Origin: Vitellaria paradoxa | Lineage: Eukaryota > Streptophyta > Magnoliopsida > Ericales > Sapotaceae | DNA: 64,000 bases | Reading direction: 5' to 3' | Assembly (NCBI GenBank): GCA_019916065.1 | Contig: CM034242.1 | Coordinates: forward strand, 11,104,879-11,168,878 | Shown: positions 35,800-47,632 of the stretch, piece after piece | Layout of the letters: each line of letters opens with the position of its first letter | Numbering within the stretch: the stretch's first letter is position 1 | Translations under genes and position numbers: made by a program | The notes under the pieces: model-generated | What the model saw: the letters and a program-made list of their open reading frames with translations, nothing else | Told to the model about the DNA's origin: nothing | The model's database searches: none

Positions 35800-36250
35800 G
35801 AGATTTTTTTCAAATTATTTGAGCTCGACTAACTTGAACCTAGTTCGTGATAAAAAACAAATTGAGTCAAGTTCGATTTGTGATTTGTTTATAGTTGAAC
35901 TATAGCCCAAACTTAAAAAAGTTTTGCTTGAATGCTTGCGAGTCAGCTCAATGAAAATATATAAATATTATAATATTTTTGTATTTTCAATAATATTTTA
36001 TTTATTATATTTTAAATTAAAATGATTTTGTTTTATTTTAAATGAATTATTTATAAGTTAATTTTTAATTTAATTTTTTTTATCTAATCAAACTCGAATT
36101 AATATAACAGTTCGAGTTGATCTTAGGTTTGACATAGTTTTAACTGAACTCAAACTTATATAACAATTCAAGTTGATATTGAGTTTGACCGAGTTTTAAT
36201 TGAGCTTAAGTAAGTTAAAATTCCAATCAGCTCGACTCGAGAGCATATAA
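35800..36250. repeat. Degenerate GAGCTCG-type hAT MITE relative
   Basis: Repeated GAGCTCGACTAACTTGAAC, GAACTCAAACTTATATAAC and CAGCTCGACTCGAGAG words around an AT-rich core resemble, in decayed form, the intact element at 60974-61405. Confidence 0.5.
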
Positions 36251-37173
36251 TTTTTTGTCCCTGATAATTAAAATTATTGGTTCGGTACCAGCTTTGAAGG
36301 TCTTAAAAAATGATTTGCTAGAACCTTAATTGAAAAGTAAGATTTATTAGTTATGATTTTAAAAATTAATATTTATTACTTATTCCTCAATCAATTACTG
36401 ACAAGTACAAACGACAAATTTCACCAAGTGGCCGACAAGAACAGATTTAATGAGTGGACCAAAATTGTCGTCACTAGCTTCAAACGAGCTGCCAATTTCC
36501 GATAATTGTTTCTGTACTTGATTACAAATAGATAGGTTTCAGAATGTCACATTTACGCGGGCTATCGCTTTAAAACAAAAGCTTGGCTGGTACACCGCCA
36601 GCATGAATAACTAGAACAGGGTTGTCAATTTGGGAGGCCCTGTACCATTTTCATTCGATTGTCCAAGGGTTCGTTTGGTTTTCAAAAAAAAAATATTGAA
36701 CTTTTTTTTATAATGATTTTTTTCATTCTATATGATTTTTTTCGCTAAACTTTGATTTTCTTTTACAAGATATAATTTTTAAGTGTAGTAATCGTATTTG
36801 TTAAAACAAAATAAAAAATTTTTATTCGTTTAAGTAAAAGTTATCCGTCTAAATTGTATTAATTTAAAATATAACTAAATTGTATTAGTTTTAAGCTAAC
36901 ATGTTTATATCATGTATTTTTCATCTTATTTTTTGTAATTTTATATTTATATTAATGATGTTTGTATCGTATTTTATCAACCTATTTCTTTATTATATTC
37001 ACAGAGGCGTTTGAAATGATAAAAAATGAGATAAAGTTAGATAATTTGATAAAATTTGTAAGTTCGTAATTCGTAAATGAGATAAAAGGTAAATAGCTTT
37101 CAAAATTTTTCAGAGAATTATAATGTGCCAAACACACCCTTACCACCAAATTCACAATCTACTCAATGTACTT

Positions 37174-37516
37174 TGTAACGATCCGTATCCATATAATACC
37201 ATATTGTCCGCTTTGGACTCAGTAAGCTACTTCCCAGGAGGTCACCCATCCTAGTATTGCTCTCACTGGAGCACGCTTAACCCTGGAGTTTCCACTGAAC
37301 CCAATGCCCTCGCAGCTTTAAAACGCGTTGTACTATATTGATATCGAATATTACATATATGTAACTTCCTTCCACGATCTAGGCGATATGGGATGGGAGG
37401 TATAGCTTCTCTGCTTTACCTCCCGCTTCACTCTCTCGCAGGCAAAGTCACTCACAGTTCCTCACACACTTTGCTAAAATAATACTCATATCAGTTCCTA
37501 AACCTCATTCTTTCCA
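37174..37516 (-). mobile_element. Solo LTR with 5S rRNA-like segment (Cassandra-type TRIM), copy 2
   Basis: Starts TGTAACGATCC and ends TTCTTTCCA like copy 1, with imperfect flanks TACTT/TAGTT. On the minus strand, about 37305-37229 reads AACTCCAGGGTTAAGCGTGC...ACTAGGATGGGTGACCTCCT, then GGGAAGT, a clear match to the 3' two-thirds of plant 5S rRNA. Shared TGTCCGCTTTGGACTC, ATATCGAATATTACATATA and CACTCTCTCGCAGGC words tie it to copy 1. Confidence 0.8.
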
Positions 37517-37761
37517 TAGTTTCTATTTTCATTTTTTAATATGAATTTGTAACTAAGATGAAATCGCTAAAGTTAAAGGATGGCTAGTATTAACCCATCT
37601 ACAAAATAATTACTCTAAAGTGACGTCACGTTTTAATTTAGAATAAAACTTTATTTATTTGAGTTGAGTTCAGAAAGAAAAGACGCATAAGATAAAAAGT
37701 AGGTTTTCCATAACATCCCAAGCCCTCGATTAGGAGGTAAATTGGTGTGAAAGGAACTAAG

Positions 37762-37919
37762 AGGGCGTTTGGAGCCCCACAAAAAATAAAAAGATAATCA
37801 AAAGGTGGGATTGATGTGATGTAAAAATAATAGTTAACAAAATTTGATTGAAAAAATTTGATAATTTTTGAAGTTTTTTGAAAATTTTTGATTTTTTTAG
37901 GGTTCCAAATGAACCCTAA
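37762..37919. repeat. 158-bp MITE-like inverted repeat
   Basis: AGGGCGTTTGGAGCCCC and (reverse complement of right end) TTAGGGTTCATTTGGAACCC form imperfect TIRs inside the part of block I missing from the younger blocks. Confidence 0.45.
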
Positions 37920-39314
37920 ATAAGAGGTAAAGATGAGCAATGACAAGACTACTAAGGGGTTGGGGGACCATGTTTCAAAAATACTATCCGTACATGTAAA
38001 TTTTTTATTAAAATAATTCATACTATGATTTAAACTCTTAAAAATTTCAAAAAATAATTGATCCTAGTCAGGAAAACACTACTACTAATATATATAAATT
38101 TTTTAATTAAAACAATTGAAAACAATTTAAGTTATGGGTCAACTACTTTAAAATTTAACTATTTTTTCTCAATTATTATATATAATCTAAATTTTGAAAA
38201 TCTTTACTAAATATAATTTATAATATTATTTATAATTTTTTCTAGATATAAATTCAACCAAAGAATAACAAAAAATAAAATCTCCCCCCTCCCCGGGAAA
38301 AAAAGAAAAAAAAGAAAAAAGTTTTGACTTCTTCCGCAGATATAAGGGAAGGGAAATAAATGAATCTTACCCATTTACCTCTATTAACTAACTTCTTTTC
38401 ACCTCCAATTTAGGGAAGAATGAGTGTAAAAATATCTTAAAGTGTTATCACAAACAAATTTACTTTAAAAGATATAATAATATTTTTATTATATATATAT
38501 TTTTATTTTACTTTCTATTTCCTTTCCCTCTCATTTACTAACCTCCCCTCCCCTCCCATCCTCCAAAAAAATGCTTAGTTCCCTGATATTTAATTATTTT
38601 TTTTGTGATTTAAAAAAATATATGAATAAAATGCTAAAGAAATTACATATAATAAAAACATAAAATAAAACAAATTTTTATAAGAAAATTGTATAAAATT
38701 TAAAAATAAAAAAGTAAAAGCAACTTATTTTATCTAGCGAAGATTTAAAAGATTGATATCGCATGTAGATATTAACTTAAGAACGAGGAGCTCAGTCTGT
38801 TAAATTAAAATTCAGAGAGTTAAATTCATTTATATATTTTCAATTGAAAATAATTTATCGACTCAAATTTATTTACATAATTTTAATTTAAAATAATATA
38901 AATAAATTTAAATCGTTAATTTTTAATCCAAAATTTTTTAACTCGCCTTCTCTTTTTACCCAGCCGTACTGCCCTGAATGCCAATTGAGACCTGAAAGTG
39001 TACTCCAATTGTTTTTTTCACGCTACTCTGTTAGTGTTCGTCGATACTGCAACGTCACCGTACGGGTCTTGCAAAAAATTGAAAGGAGGGTTCGGCTTAT
39101 TTAAAGTATTTAATTTTTATTGATATTTTTTAATTTCTTAGACTAAATTTCATCATTTGTTTTTTTTATGTTAATTTTATATTTTTCACAGACCAAAAAC
39201 TACTTAAATATTATAAAAATTGTAAGATTAATGTTATAATCCACGTCAACTGTAGCCACGTCACAGTCGCTCCACGTTTTTGTAATAGGTATCCTCACCG
39301 AAGAAATTATATCA

Positions 39315-39598
39315 ATTTGGGTTTGTTTGGAGTAAGAAAAATTGGGATAAATTGAGAGTTCATAATACGTGCAGTGAAAGAAAAAAGTTGATGTGATATA
39401 AAGTTAACATAGATTTATAGGATTTTTTGTTATTTTTCAGTAAATCAAACGAGGCCTTTATGTTTGGAGTAATAAAAAGTGAGATAAAATAAGATAAACT
39501 GATATAAGTTATACACTAAAATAAAAGATAAATAATTTTTAAACTTTTTTGTTAATTTAAATTTTTTTTTAATTTTTTACCATTTTAAACGAAACCTA
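39315..39598. repeat. Two adjacent family A short MITEs
   Basis: GGTTTGTTTGGAGTAAG...CAGTAAATCAAACGAGGCC is followed at once by TTTGGAGTAATAAAAAGTGA...ATTTTAAACGAAACC. They mark the right edge of the 2.3-kb segment unique to block I; another family A copy (37004-37140) marks its left edge. Confidence 0.55.
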
Positions 39599-39989
39599 AT
39601 TATTGAGCGACAGATATGCCGAATCAACTTGAGCGACAGAGATGCCGAATCAACGGTGCACCAAGGACTCACTCGTGCTAGGGGCTGGCAGGTATATAGC
39701 TGTCTTAGCCTTCCGCAAACGCGACAACGTTTCACTTCGTGTATCCGAGGTGGAGGCATGGTACTCGCACATATTTTACATATGTACATATATACAAATA
39801 TCTATGCATATAGATATATGTTTGTTGTGATTCACTTGTTCAAAGATATTTTTGTTGTCACCAGGGTTAGAAAATGAAACTCCGTTAGTAACTTTGGCAA
39901 GTTTTAAAAATCGTTAAAAATTATTTAAAATTTTTAAAAATATATATATTTTGGGATAAAATAAAATAAATTTTATTAAAATAATTTTT

Positions 39990-40895
39990 ATTCTCTACTA
40001 CATTAGTTTAGATGAGGGCATAATAATTATATTGAGAGTAACGATTACCCCAATATAAGAGTAAATTATTACTCAGGGGAGGTGAGTAATGAAAGATAAT
40101 GAAAAAATTTTACATTTTTTAATTACCCGTATAAAATATTTCTTTACACTCTTATAAAACTCTAATTAAATTAAAATTAATTAATTATTAAATTATTTTA
40201 TCAAAATAATATTAAATAAACAACAAGCTATTATTAAAATAATTTATTATATTTATCAAATTAATATTATTGAAATATTAATTTATGACTTAAATTATTT
40301 ATTTTCTAACATTAAAATTAATGTTTAATAAATAATAATTACTTATTAAAATATTTTATTAAATAAAAACTATTTCTTGTAAATATTTATTTATTAGATT
40401 ATGTATTGTATTAATATAGTTTACTAAAATTAATATTTTATTTAAATAAACTAAAATTATTTGTTTTATTAAATTATTTATCAAAACAAAAATAAATTTT
40501 AACAAATAATAATTCAATATTAAAATCAATTACTATTGAAAATATCAATCTATAGTAAAATTATTTTTTATAATTAATATTTTTATTTAAAATTATATTT
40601 AATAATATATATTTTATTAAAATTAAATATTATGATGACTTATTTTATTATAATATTTTACTAAAATTAAATATTAACTTTTACTCTGGGTCAATTTAAG
40701 TTCATTCCAAACACAATTCACTTTTACTCCTCCAAATCCTTTTGCATTCCAAACATAATATAATTATTACCGAATAATATTTACTCTCTCATTCTAAATA
40801 TAAGTATCATGAACTTATTACCCCAATAACTATTATAAGAGTAACAATTATCCCATTAATTTTTTACTCTCAAAATTTTCATCTTATACTGAACA
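39990..40895 (+). repeat. AT-rich dispersed repeat, uninterrupted copy
   Basis: Reference copy of the family seen split at 4018-5712. It begins near TAGTTTAGATGAGGGCATAA, carries GAGAGTAACGATTACCCC and GTAAATTATTACTCAGGGG, has about 600 bp of nearly pure A/T, then ends near AACAATTATCCC and CTCAAAATTTTCATC. Confidence 0.6.
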
Positions 40896-41155
40896 TATCA
40901 TAAAAGTTATTCACTTTTCATCTCACTATATGAATTATGAACTTATAATTTTTATTAAATTTTATCACTTTTTATTACTTCAAAACACCCCCAAGATAGT
41001 TCCACTTCCACTGGGTTTGTTTGAAGTACATAGATGATGGGAATCGATAATTAGAGCCCGTTCCATTGAATTTTTATACCTTTTAGTAAAAAATTATGAA
41101 AAGGTGATAAAAATTATTAGATATTACTAAAAATTGTGTGACGGTACGCAGGCTC

Positions 41156-41293
41156 TTAGTTCCACCTCCATTCAGTTCTAGCAGCTTTCCGACAGTTGTT
41201 TGGCCTATGGTTGATGCTCTTGCATTGCTTGCACGTTTTTGGAATTCATTCATACTCAATTTGCTGTGTAAAAACCGAGCCATTATAGTCAAC
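41156..41293 (-). pseudogene. LINE-type ORF1 zinc-knuckle fragment
   Basis: One minus-strand frame reads VDYNGSVFTQQIEYE, a TGA, then IPKTCKQCKSINHRPNNC RKAARTEW and a stop. CKQCKSINHRPNNC is an exact C-x2-C-x4-H-x4-C zinc knuckle. The preceding '(Q)xxEYEW(I/V)P' context is typical of DUF4283/CCHC proteins of plant L1-type non-LTR retrotransposons; here the Trp codon is TGA. Only 46 codons survive and no reverse transcriptase is nearby. In another frame the same DNA gives a 69-codon ORF (41292-41083), judged spurious. Confidence 0.65.
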
Positions 41294-41445
41294 TATTTTA
41301 ATTCCTTGTGGAACTAAGTTTAATGATGCTATAATTGATGTGTTTATTTAGTTATTTAGATTTTTAGAATAGAGATATGTAAATGTTACCTCAATGTGAT
41401 ATTATATATTTTTAAGTTTAGATTAGTTTTTGTCAATATTTTAAT

Positions 41446-41588
41446 GTGTGTTTGGAGTTATATAAAATTGCTAAAGTTAATGTTTTTTATTTTTACAGTG
41501 AGTAAAGAATTTAAATTTTACTGTCTCGTAATTCATATTTGTAGAGATTTGTAAAATTTTGTATTTTATTGTTGAACTCCAAACACAC
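41446..41588. mobile_element. 143-bp MITE with perfect 14-bp TIR
   Basis: GTGTGTTTGGAGTT at 41446-41459 is exactly complementary to AACTCCAAACACAC at 41575-41588. The interior is AT-rich. A clear TSD was not identified. Confidence 0.7.
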
Positions 41589-42280
41589 CTATTATTTTTT
41601 TTCAAATTATAACTTCTATCTCACTTCATATTCTACCAATCAAATACTAAAAAATAATTTTACATAAATTAATCTATATTATATTCTATTTCATATATTA
41701 TCCATTAATGTTACTTATATTCTAATCATCATATCCCCAAATGTAACTTTATAATGTGTTTCAATCGATTCGATTTCAGTACGTATTGAATTTAGAATTG
41801 AGCTAATTTTTATCAAATTCAAAGTCTTAAATTCAAAATTGAATCAATTCTATTCGATTTAAGATTGAAATATAATTATATTTTTTATGAAAAAAGTGAA
41901 AAATTAAATTAATTCAATTTAATTTAGTTTTGGTCTAAAAATAGATTAATTAATTCAAAATTGAACGGGTTAAAAAAATAAACTTCATTTTTTTTTTATC
42001 TACGTTACTCACGAAATAAAAATTAAAACTTTTTACCCCACTATTGATATTAATAAACAAATTTATAATAATGGAGTGACCTGGCAAATGTTTACCAAAA
42101 CAGAGACACTCCAGTTCAAGTTCAAAAAGTTGCAAAGCCTACGATTAATTTATAGGGTGATTGATTATCAATCAATGCAATCCTTAAACATTTAATAAAG
42201 CAATCATTTAAGCCTCAAAGTTGTATGTGTACAAGGTTGCTTGGGTATTGGACGATTCATTAACATTAATTATCATACTT

Positions 42281-42519
42281 TGGGTGCAAAAGGTAATACC
42301 CTCGCCCTCGGACCCCCACTCTCAGCCCCAAGGGAATGGTGGAGGAGGTAAATCACGGTACACGGCTGTCTTCTAGACAGGAGGATCAGTGCCTGGTACC
42401 CACAAGGAGCCACTCCCACAAGAGGGTGAAACTTTCACACTGCGACTGTCAGGACTCGAACCTACATCATTGAGTGCAATCTACTACCCGAGTATTAACT
42501 GTGCTATGCCCGCGGGGGC
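42281..42519 (-). mobile_element. tRNA-derived SINE with perfect 19-bp TSD
   Basis: AACATTAATTATCATACTT is exactly repeated at 42262-42280 and 42520-42538. On the minus strand the head reads GGGCATAGCACAGTTAATAC (A-box-like) and AGGTTCGAGTCC (a perfect B box, GGTTCGANTCC). The GC-rich body ends TACCTTTTGCACCCA without poly(A). The intact B box and TSD suggest recent insertion. Confidence 0.88.
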
Positions 42520-42638
42520 AACATTAATTATCATACTTGGTAAGTAATAAATAATTATATAAAGGGTAGAGTACAAAAAAACATAAAATACAAAAAATTA
42601 TCTTTATAATTTATTTTTGGTATGATTTTAGTCCCTTA

Positions 42639-43334
42639 GGGTCTGATTGGATGATGCTAAAATTTTGGGGGCTAAATTTTAGAGAGGGTATAAGATAAGA
42701 TGGGGTATTATTTTTAGAAGGTTAGCCCATATTGATGTGATATTTATGGAGGAGGATAACTTTTGACTTGGTTTGGATATTTTATAAATAAGAGGGGTGA
42801 ATGATAAAAAAATAGTCAAATGACTCTTTTGCCCTTGTAATGTCCCAAACTTCGTTACCCATTAAATTAAATATTAAATTGTAAAACCCACTTTATTTAA
42901 TTATTTTTGGACGATTTGAAGTTATATTATTTATTTCATTGAAAATTTAATTTTTTATAAATTTTTTTAAACAATTTTTTTAAATATGTACTTTTAAATT
43001 GTTAGTTAGTATCTAATTTTATTTTTAATTATATTTATTTTGACTTGTTGGCCTATCTATTATTTATTTACTAGCATTATATTTATTTTGATCAAGTTAA
43101 CGAAAGCTAAAAACGTAAAAAAACAAGAGCCATTCCCCCGGATAAATTTTGGCTAGGGTCGAGGGTGCCCAAATTTTATTTGGGAGATGACCGTGAGGGA
43201 GGGAAAGTGAAGACCCAGGAAAACGAAGAGGGGGGGACAAGTTTGGTTGCCAAACCATGGCAAAGGGATGAGACCCACCTATATGACCGGGTATAATTTT
43301 TGGAATGAGTTTTTCTCCGCATCCAATCAAGGCC
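42639..43334 (+). mobile_element. Tourist-like MITE, copy 2
   Basis: 696 bp with ends GGGTCTGATTGGAT and (reverse complement) GGCCTTGATTGGAT and TTA on both sides (42636-42638, 43335-43337). Closely related to 4961-5653 along its length, including TATGTACTTTTAAAT and TTATTTTGATCAAGTTAACG words. Confidence 0.85.
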
Positions 43335-43849
43335 TTACATTTATGATTTTCCCTATTTTCTTCTCTTATGATCTTCCCCACCTTACTTGTAATTTTCTTT
43401 TTTTTCACTTGTTAGAATTCCTCTTCCCTTATGATACATTCCACCTATTGCGGTTGTGTTTTCTCCTCTTAATAAAATCATATTTATAGCGAAGGAGCAT
43501 ATATAGAATCATAATATTACCTTATCTTTGATAAAACATAAAAATCAATATTCATTTAGAAATAATTTAAATTTAATTAAAAGATAATATTTATATTCTC
43601 AAATACTTGGCATCTTAATATTATATTGTTTTTACATATGGTAACATAAGATTCACTCATGTTGAATGTTTTAAAAATTTATAATTAATTAAAATTTTGA
43701 AAATTTATAATTAATTAAAATTTTGCAGGCTACAACAACAACATCTATATTATTATAGGGCAAACACTACGATTTGGTTAGGCCAATTTTTTGTTGTTTT
43801 TTTTTTTTTTGGGTGAAAGTTTATTTATTCTTTTTATTAATGACCCTTA

Positions 43850-44007
43850 AGGTGCATTTAAAGTGACAAAAAATGAAATAAAATAAAATGAAGTGAAATA
43901 AATTATGAGTTTGTAATTTATGAAATGAGATAAAAAGTGAATAATTTTTAAAATTTTTTAGTATTTTTACTAATTTTTAGAGTTTTTTAATCATCCCAAA
44001 TGAAGTC
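43850..44007. mobile_element. Family A short MITE with TTA TSD
   Basis: 158 bp, ends AGGTGCATTTAAAGTGAC and CATCCCAAATGAAGTC, with TTA at 43847-43849 and 44008-44010. The 3-bp TTA duplication suggests family A is Tourist-like too. Confidence 0.65.
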
Positions 44008-45658
44008 TTAATCACTAATAAACCGCTCACAATTTGAAAGCGGTGTACAAGTAATTTTTTAATTTTTATAAGTTATTTAAGTAATTTTATCTTTTTATTT
44101 TTTTATTTTTCTTAAATGCCATTTAACTACCAGCTATTCTTATGACATTCTCTTATTTTACCTAAATAATCCTTAGTTACTTACAATTTATTTAAATTTT
44201 TTTAATTAATAATTACTTATTATTTATTGTTCGATAAATTTTTTAAATAAAATAAGAAATTAATCAAAGACATACACATAGTGAATGGACCAAAATTGTC
44301 GTCACTAGCTTCAGACAAGCTGTCAATTTCGGATAATTATTTCTGTACTTGATTAGAAATTCAAGTAGATAGCTTTGAATGTCACATTTACGGGGGTTAT
44401 AGCTTAAAACAAAATTATGAGCCTCTCTTTCCAAAGCTAGGCTGGTCCACCGCCAGCCCGAATAACTAGAACAGGGCTTGTCAATTTGGGAGGCCCTGTA
44501 CCGTTTTCATTCGATTGTCTAAGGGTTAGTTTGGTTTAAAAAAATAATAATAATCACTATTCTGCTTTTTTGTTTTTTCATAAATTTTTTCGTCTTCTAT
44601 GAATTTTTTTTATCAAAATTTAATTTTTTATTTTTTTAAAAATATAACTTTTAGATGTATTAATCACATTTGTAAAAACAAAATCGAAAAATTGTCATTC
44701 ATTTGAGTAAAAGTTATCTGTCTAACTAAAAAATTATCGACAAAGTTAGTATTTTTTCTTCTAACTTTTACCTAAATAAGTATAAATTTTTTAATTTTTA
44801 TTTTTTTACAAGTGTGATTAACACACTTAAAAGGTATAATTTCTAAAAAATAATTAAATTTTGGTTAAAAAAACTATGTAAGACAAAAAAAATCTACCAA
44901 AAAAAGTAGAAAACTATTTCAATTATATTTGATTTTTATGAATTATTTTGCTTTTTGAAATCTCCTAGTTGTGGGATGGTAATATGTCATTTAAATTTAA
45001 AATTCATTTAAATTTATAATTCATATTTATTTATGTCCAAATTGTAATATCTTAAAATTTAATAAACATATTATAATTAATTTATTTTAAAATCAAACTA
45101 AATTGTATTAGTTTTAAGTAAACATATTTATATCATGTTTTATTCGTCTCTTTTTTTTAATTCTATATTTATGTAAATGATGTTTGTATCGTATTTAAAT
45201 CATGTTTTGTTGGAATTGTTTTTAATATTATCAACTTATTTCTTTAATATAAATAGAGAGGCGTTTGAAGTAATAAAAAGTGAAAATAAGATAAAAAGTG
45301 AATAATATTTAAAAATTTTATTTTTTTCATAATTATTTTTTTAATTATTTATAATTTTTAACCACTTCAAACGAAATATACCTAAAATTTGAGTGACTGA
45401 GATGCCGAATCAACGGTGCACCAAGGACTCACTCGCACGAGGGGCTGGTGGTACATAGCTGTCTTTGGCTCCGTTTCACCTCTTTAAAATAAAATAAAAT
45501 CTTATAAATTTTTACAAACATTAATTATAAAATAATAAAATTTTAATTTTTCGCTCGTTACTTAAATTACGAAACATTTACTTTTATAATTTTATATTAT
45601 TTTATACAATCTTAAACATTCAACAAACAAGGCAACGTTCCCCTTCGTGTAGGCATGG

Positions 45659-46596
45659 ACACGCGGGGGCCAGCAGTAGCCCAAAACGGGAGCTTTTTTG
45701 CAAAAAAAAAAAAAAAAAAAGCTAGCGAAACGTAAAAAAAAAAATAATAATAATAATAATATTAAGACCGTAGAGCGAAAAAAAAAATAGAGAGTGTGTT
45801 TGATAATTAAAAATATAAATCTTTTTTTATGTTTTATGTTTTGAAAATCTCAAAACATGAAAAATAGAAACTAAATTTAATTTAACATTTTTTATTTTTC
45901 GTATTTTTAGATTTTTTTTATTTTACATTAAAAACGTTTAAAATGACTTTTTTTTATTTTATGTATAAATTCATTTTCTATTTCTTAAAATAGATTTTAA
46001 AACACAAGTAACAAAATACGTTTTGAATTGTTTCCTTATTTTAAAGAAATACAAAATGAATTGTTTTCTTTATTTTAAAAAAATACAAAATACGTTTTAA
46101 ACTGTTTTTTTTTTTTTGTGGTCTACCGTCCTAGAATTATTTTTTATGCTTTACACACTCTGTGTTTCATTACTTGTATTTTCAAAATCTGTTTTAGAAA
46201 ATAAAAAATGAATTTACACATAAAATAAAAAATGACAAAAAGTCATTTTGAGTGTTTTTAACGTAAAATAAAGAAAATACCTAAATTTGTTTTCTATTTT
46301 TCATTTTTTGAGATTATTAAAATATAAAATATAAAATAAAATATTAACTTTTTACTGAATTTGTGATTTTTTATAAAAAATTAATATTTTTAATTACCAA
46401 ACACACTTTCTATTTAATTTTTTTTTTTGGCGCTCTACAATTTTAGAATTTTTTTTTTTTATGTTTCGCTAATTTTTTTTTATTTTTTCTAATTTGTCAA
46501 AACGCTCCTATATTTGGCAAAACGCCCCTGTTTTGTACTACTTGCACTGCTGCTGTAGCAGTAGCTCGCCTACTTGCTGCTGCCCCCCGCGTCCTA
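45659..46596. mobile_element. 938-bp TIR insert with nested fold-back, copy A
   Basis: Flanked by AGGCATGG (45651-45658 and 46597-46604). Ends ACACGCGGGGGCCAGCAG and (reverse complement) TAGGACGCGGGGGGCAGCAG. Second-order inverted words follow (AGCTAGCGAAACGT and ATGTTTCGCT). Inside, GTGTTTGATAATTAAAAAT...TTTTAATTACCAAACAC (about 45796-46407) forms a nested A/T-rich fold-back. Block I has the unfilled site, which confirms the insertion. The 8-bp TSD suits hAT. Confidence 0.8.
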
Positions 46597-47474
46597 AGGC
46601 ATGGTGCTTGCACATATTTTGCATATGTATATTTATACAAATATCTATGCATATAGATATTTGTGCATAGATATTTATGCATAGATATTTGTTTATTGTG
46701 ATTCACTTGTTCAAAGATATTCTGTCGCCCCCAGGGTTGGAAAATGAGACTCCGTTTGTAACTCTGAGGACTTTTAAAAATGGTTAAAAATTTTAAAAAC
46801 ATAATTATTTTAAGATAAAAAAATAATTTTTATTTAAATAATTTTTATCTTCTATTACGTTACTTTAAATGAGAAAGTAACGATTAATTTATGAGTAACA
46901 ATTACTCACGTGAGGTAAATTGTTACTCAGAAGAAAATAAGCAATGGAGGAAAAGAGAAAAATTTTATCTCTTTTAATTATTCTTATAAAATATTTTTTT
47001 ATGCTCTTATAAAACTTTAATTAATATTCTCCTATATAATTTATAAATATTATACAATAATATTTTATTTAATTAAATTATAATTAATTAACTATTAAAT
47101 TATCAAAATAATATTAAATAAATAACAATTTATTATTAAAATAAATTATTATATTTTATTAAATTAATATTATTGAAATATTTTAATATATTTTATTAGT
47201 GAAAACTATTTATCGTAAATATTTATTTATTAGATTATGTATTGTATTAATATAACTCACTAAAATTAATAATTTATTTAAATTTATTTAAGTAATTTTA
47301 TCTTTTTATTTTTTTATTTTCCTTAAATGCCATTTAACTACCAATTATTTTCCTTAATTACTTACAATTTACTTAATTACCTTTAATTAATAATTACTCA
47401 TTATTTATTATTTGAACTTTTTTTTAAATGAAATAAGAAATTAATTAATGATACACACATAATTTTAAAATAAA

Positions 47475-47632
47475 GATTTATGTGCATCACATGTACACCT
47501 GTGTAAAATTAAGTAAAATAAAACAAAATTTACACACATTGTTTTAATAGGTTGATTTATGCGCATCGCATGTACACCTGCTTAAAATTAAGTAAAATAA
47601 AATAAAATTCACACACATTGTTTTAATAGGTT
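47475..47632 (+). repeat. 79-bp dimer, copy A
   Basis: Two adjacent 79-bp units start GATTTATGTGCATCACATGT and GATTTATGCGCATCGCATGT and share ACACCTG, AAATTAAGTAAAATAAAA and CACACATTGTTTTAATAGG. The same dimer is at 52185-52342. Confidence 0.85.

Larger units (their letters stand above)
36452..40895 (+). repeat. Segmental duplication, old diverged block I
   Basis: Matches 44281-47280 in the same order: GTGGACCAAAATTGTCGTCA, the ACCGCCAGC...AATAACTAGAACAGGG segment, GGAGGCCCTGTACC, GATGCCGAATCAACGGTGCA, the CATATGTA..TATACAAATATCT segment and the AT-rich repeat. Substitutions are frequent, so it is older than the tandem pair. It holds about 2.3 kb (37141-39459) absent from the other blocks, including a solo LTR. 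It lacks the 45659-46596 insert and so shows its empty site (AGGCATGG once, 39754-39761). Confidence 0.75.

Noticed and set aside
41083..41292. 69-codon ORF starting MTIMARFLHSKLS
   Set aside because: A different frame of the same DNA carries the CCHC zinc knuckle and LINE-type context. This ORF is a by-product.
46497..46802. 101-codon ORF at 46.5-46.8 kb and its copy at 51.2-51.4 kb
   Set aside because: It crosses a transposon boundary and consists of low-complexity repeat translation. It is present only because the block is duplicated.
47475..47632. CRISPR-like or satellite array
   Set aside because: Only two 79-bp units with no spacers; simple dimer in eukaryotic DNA.
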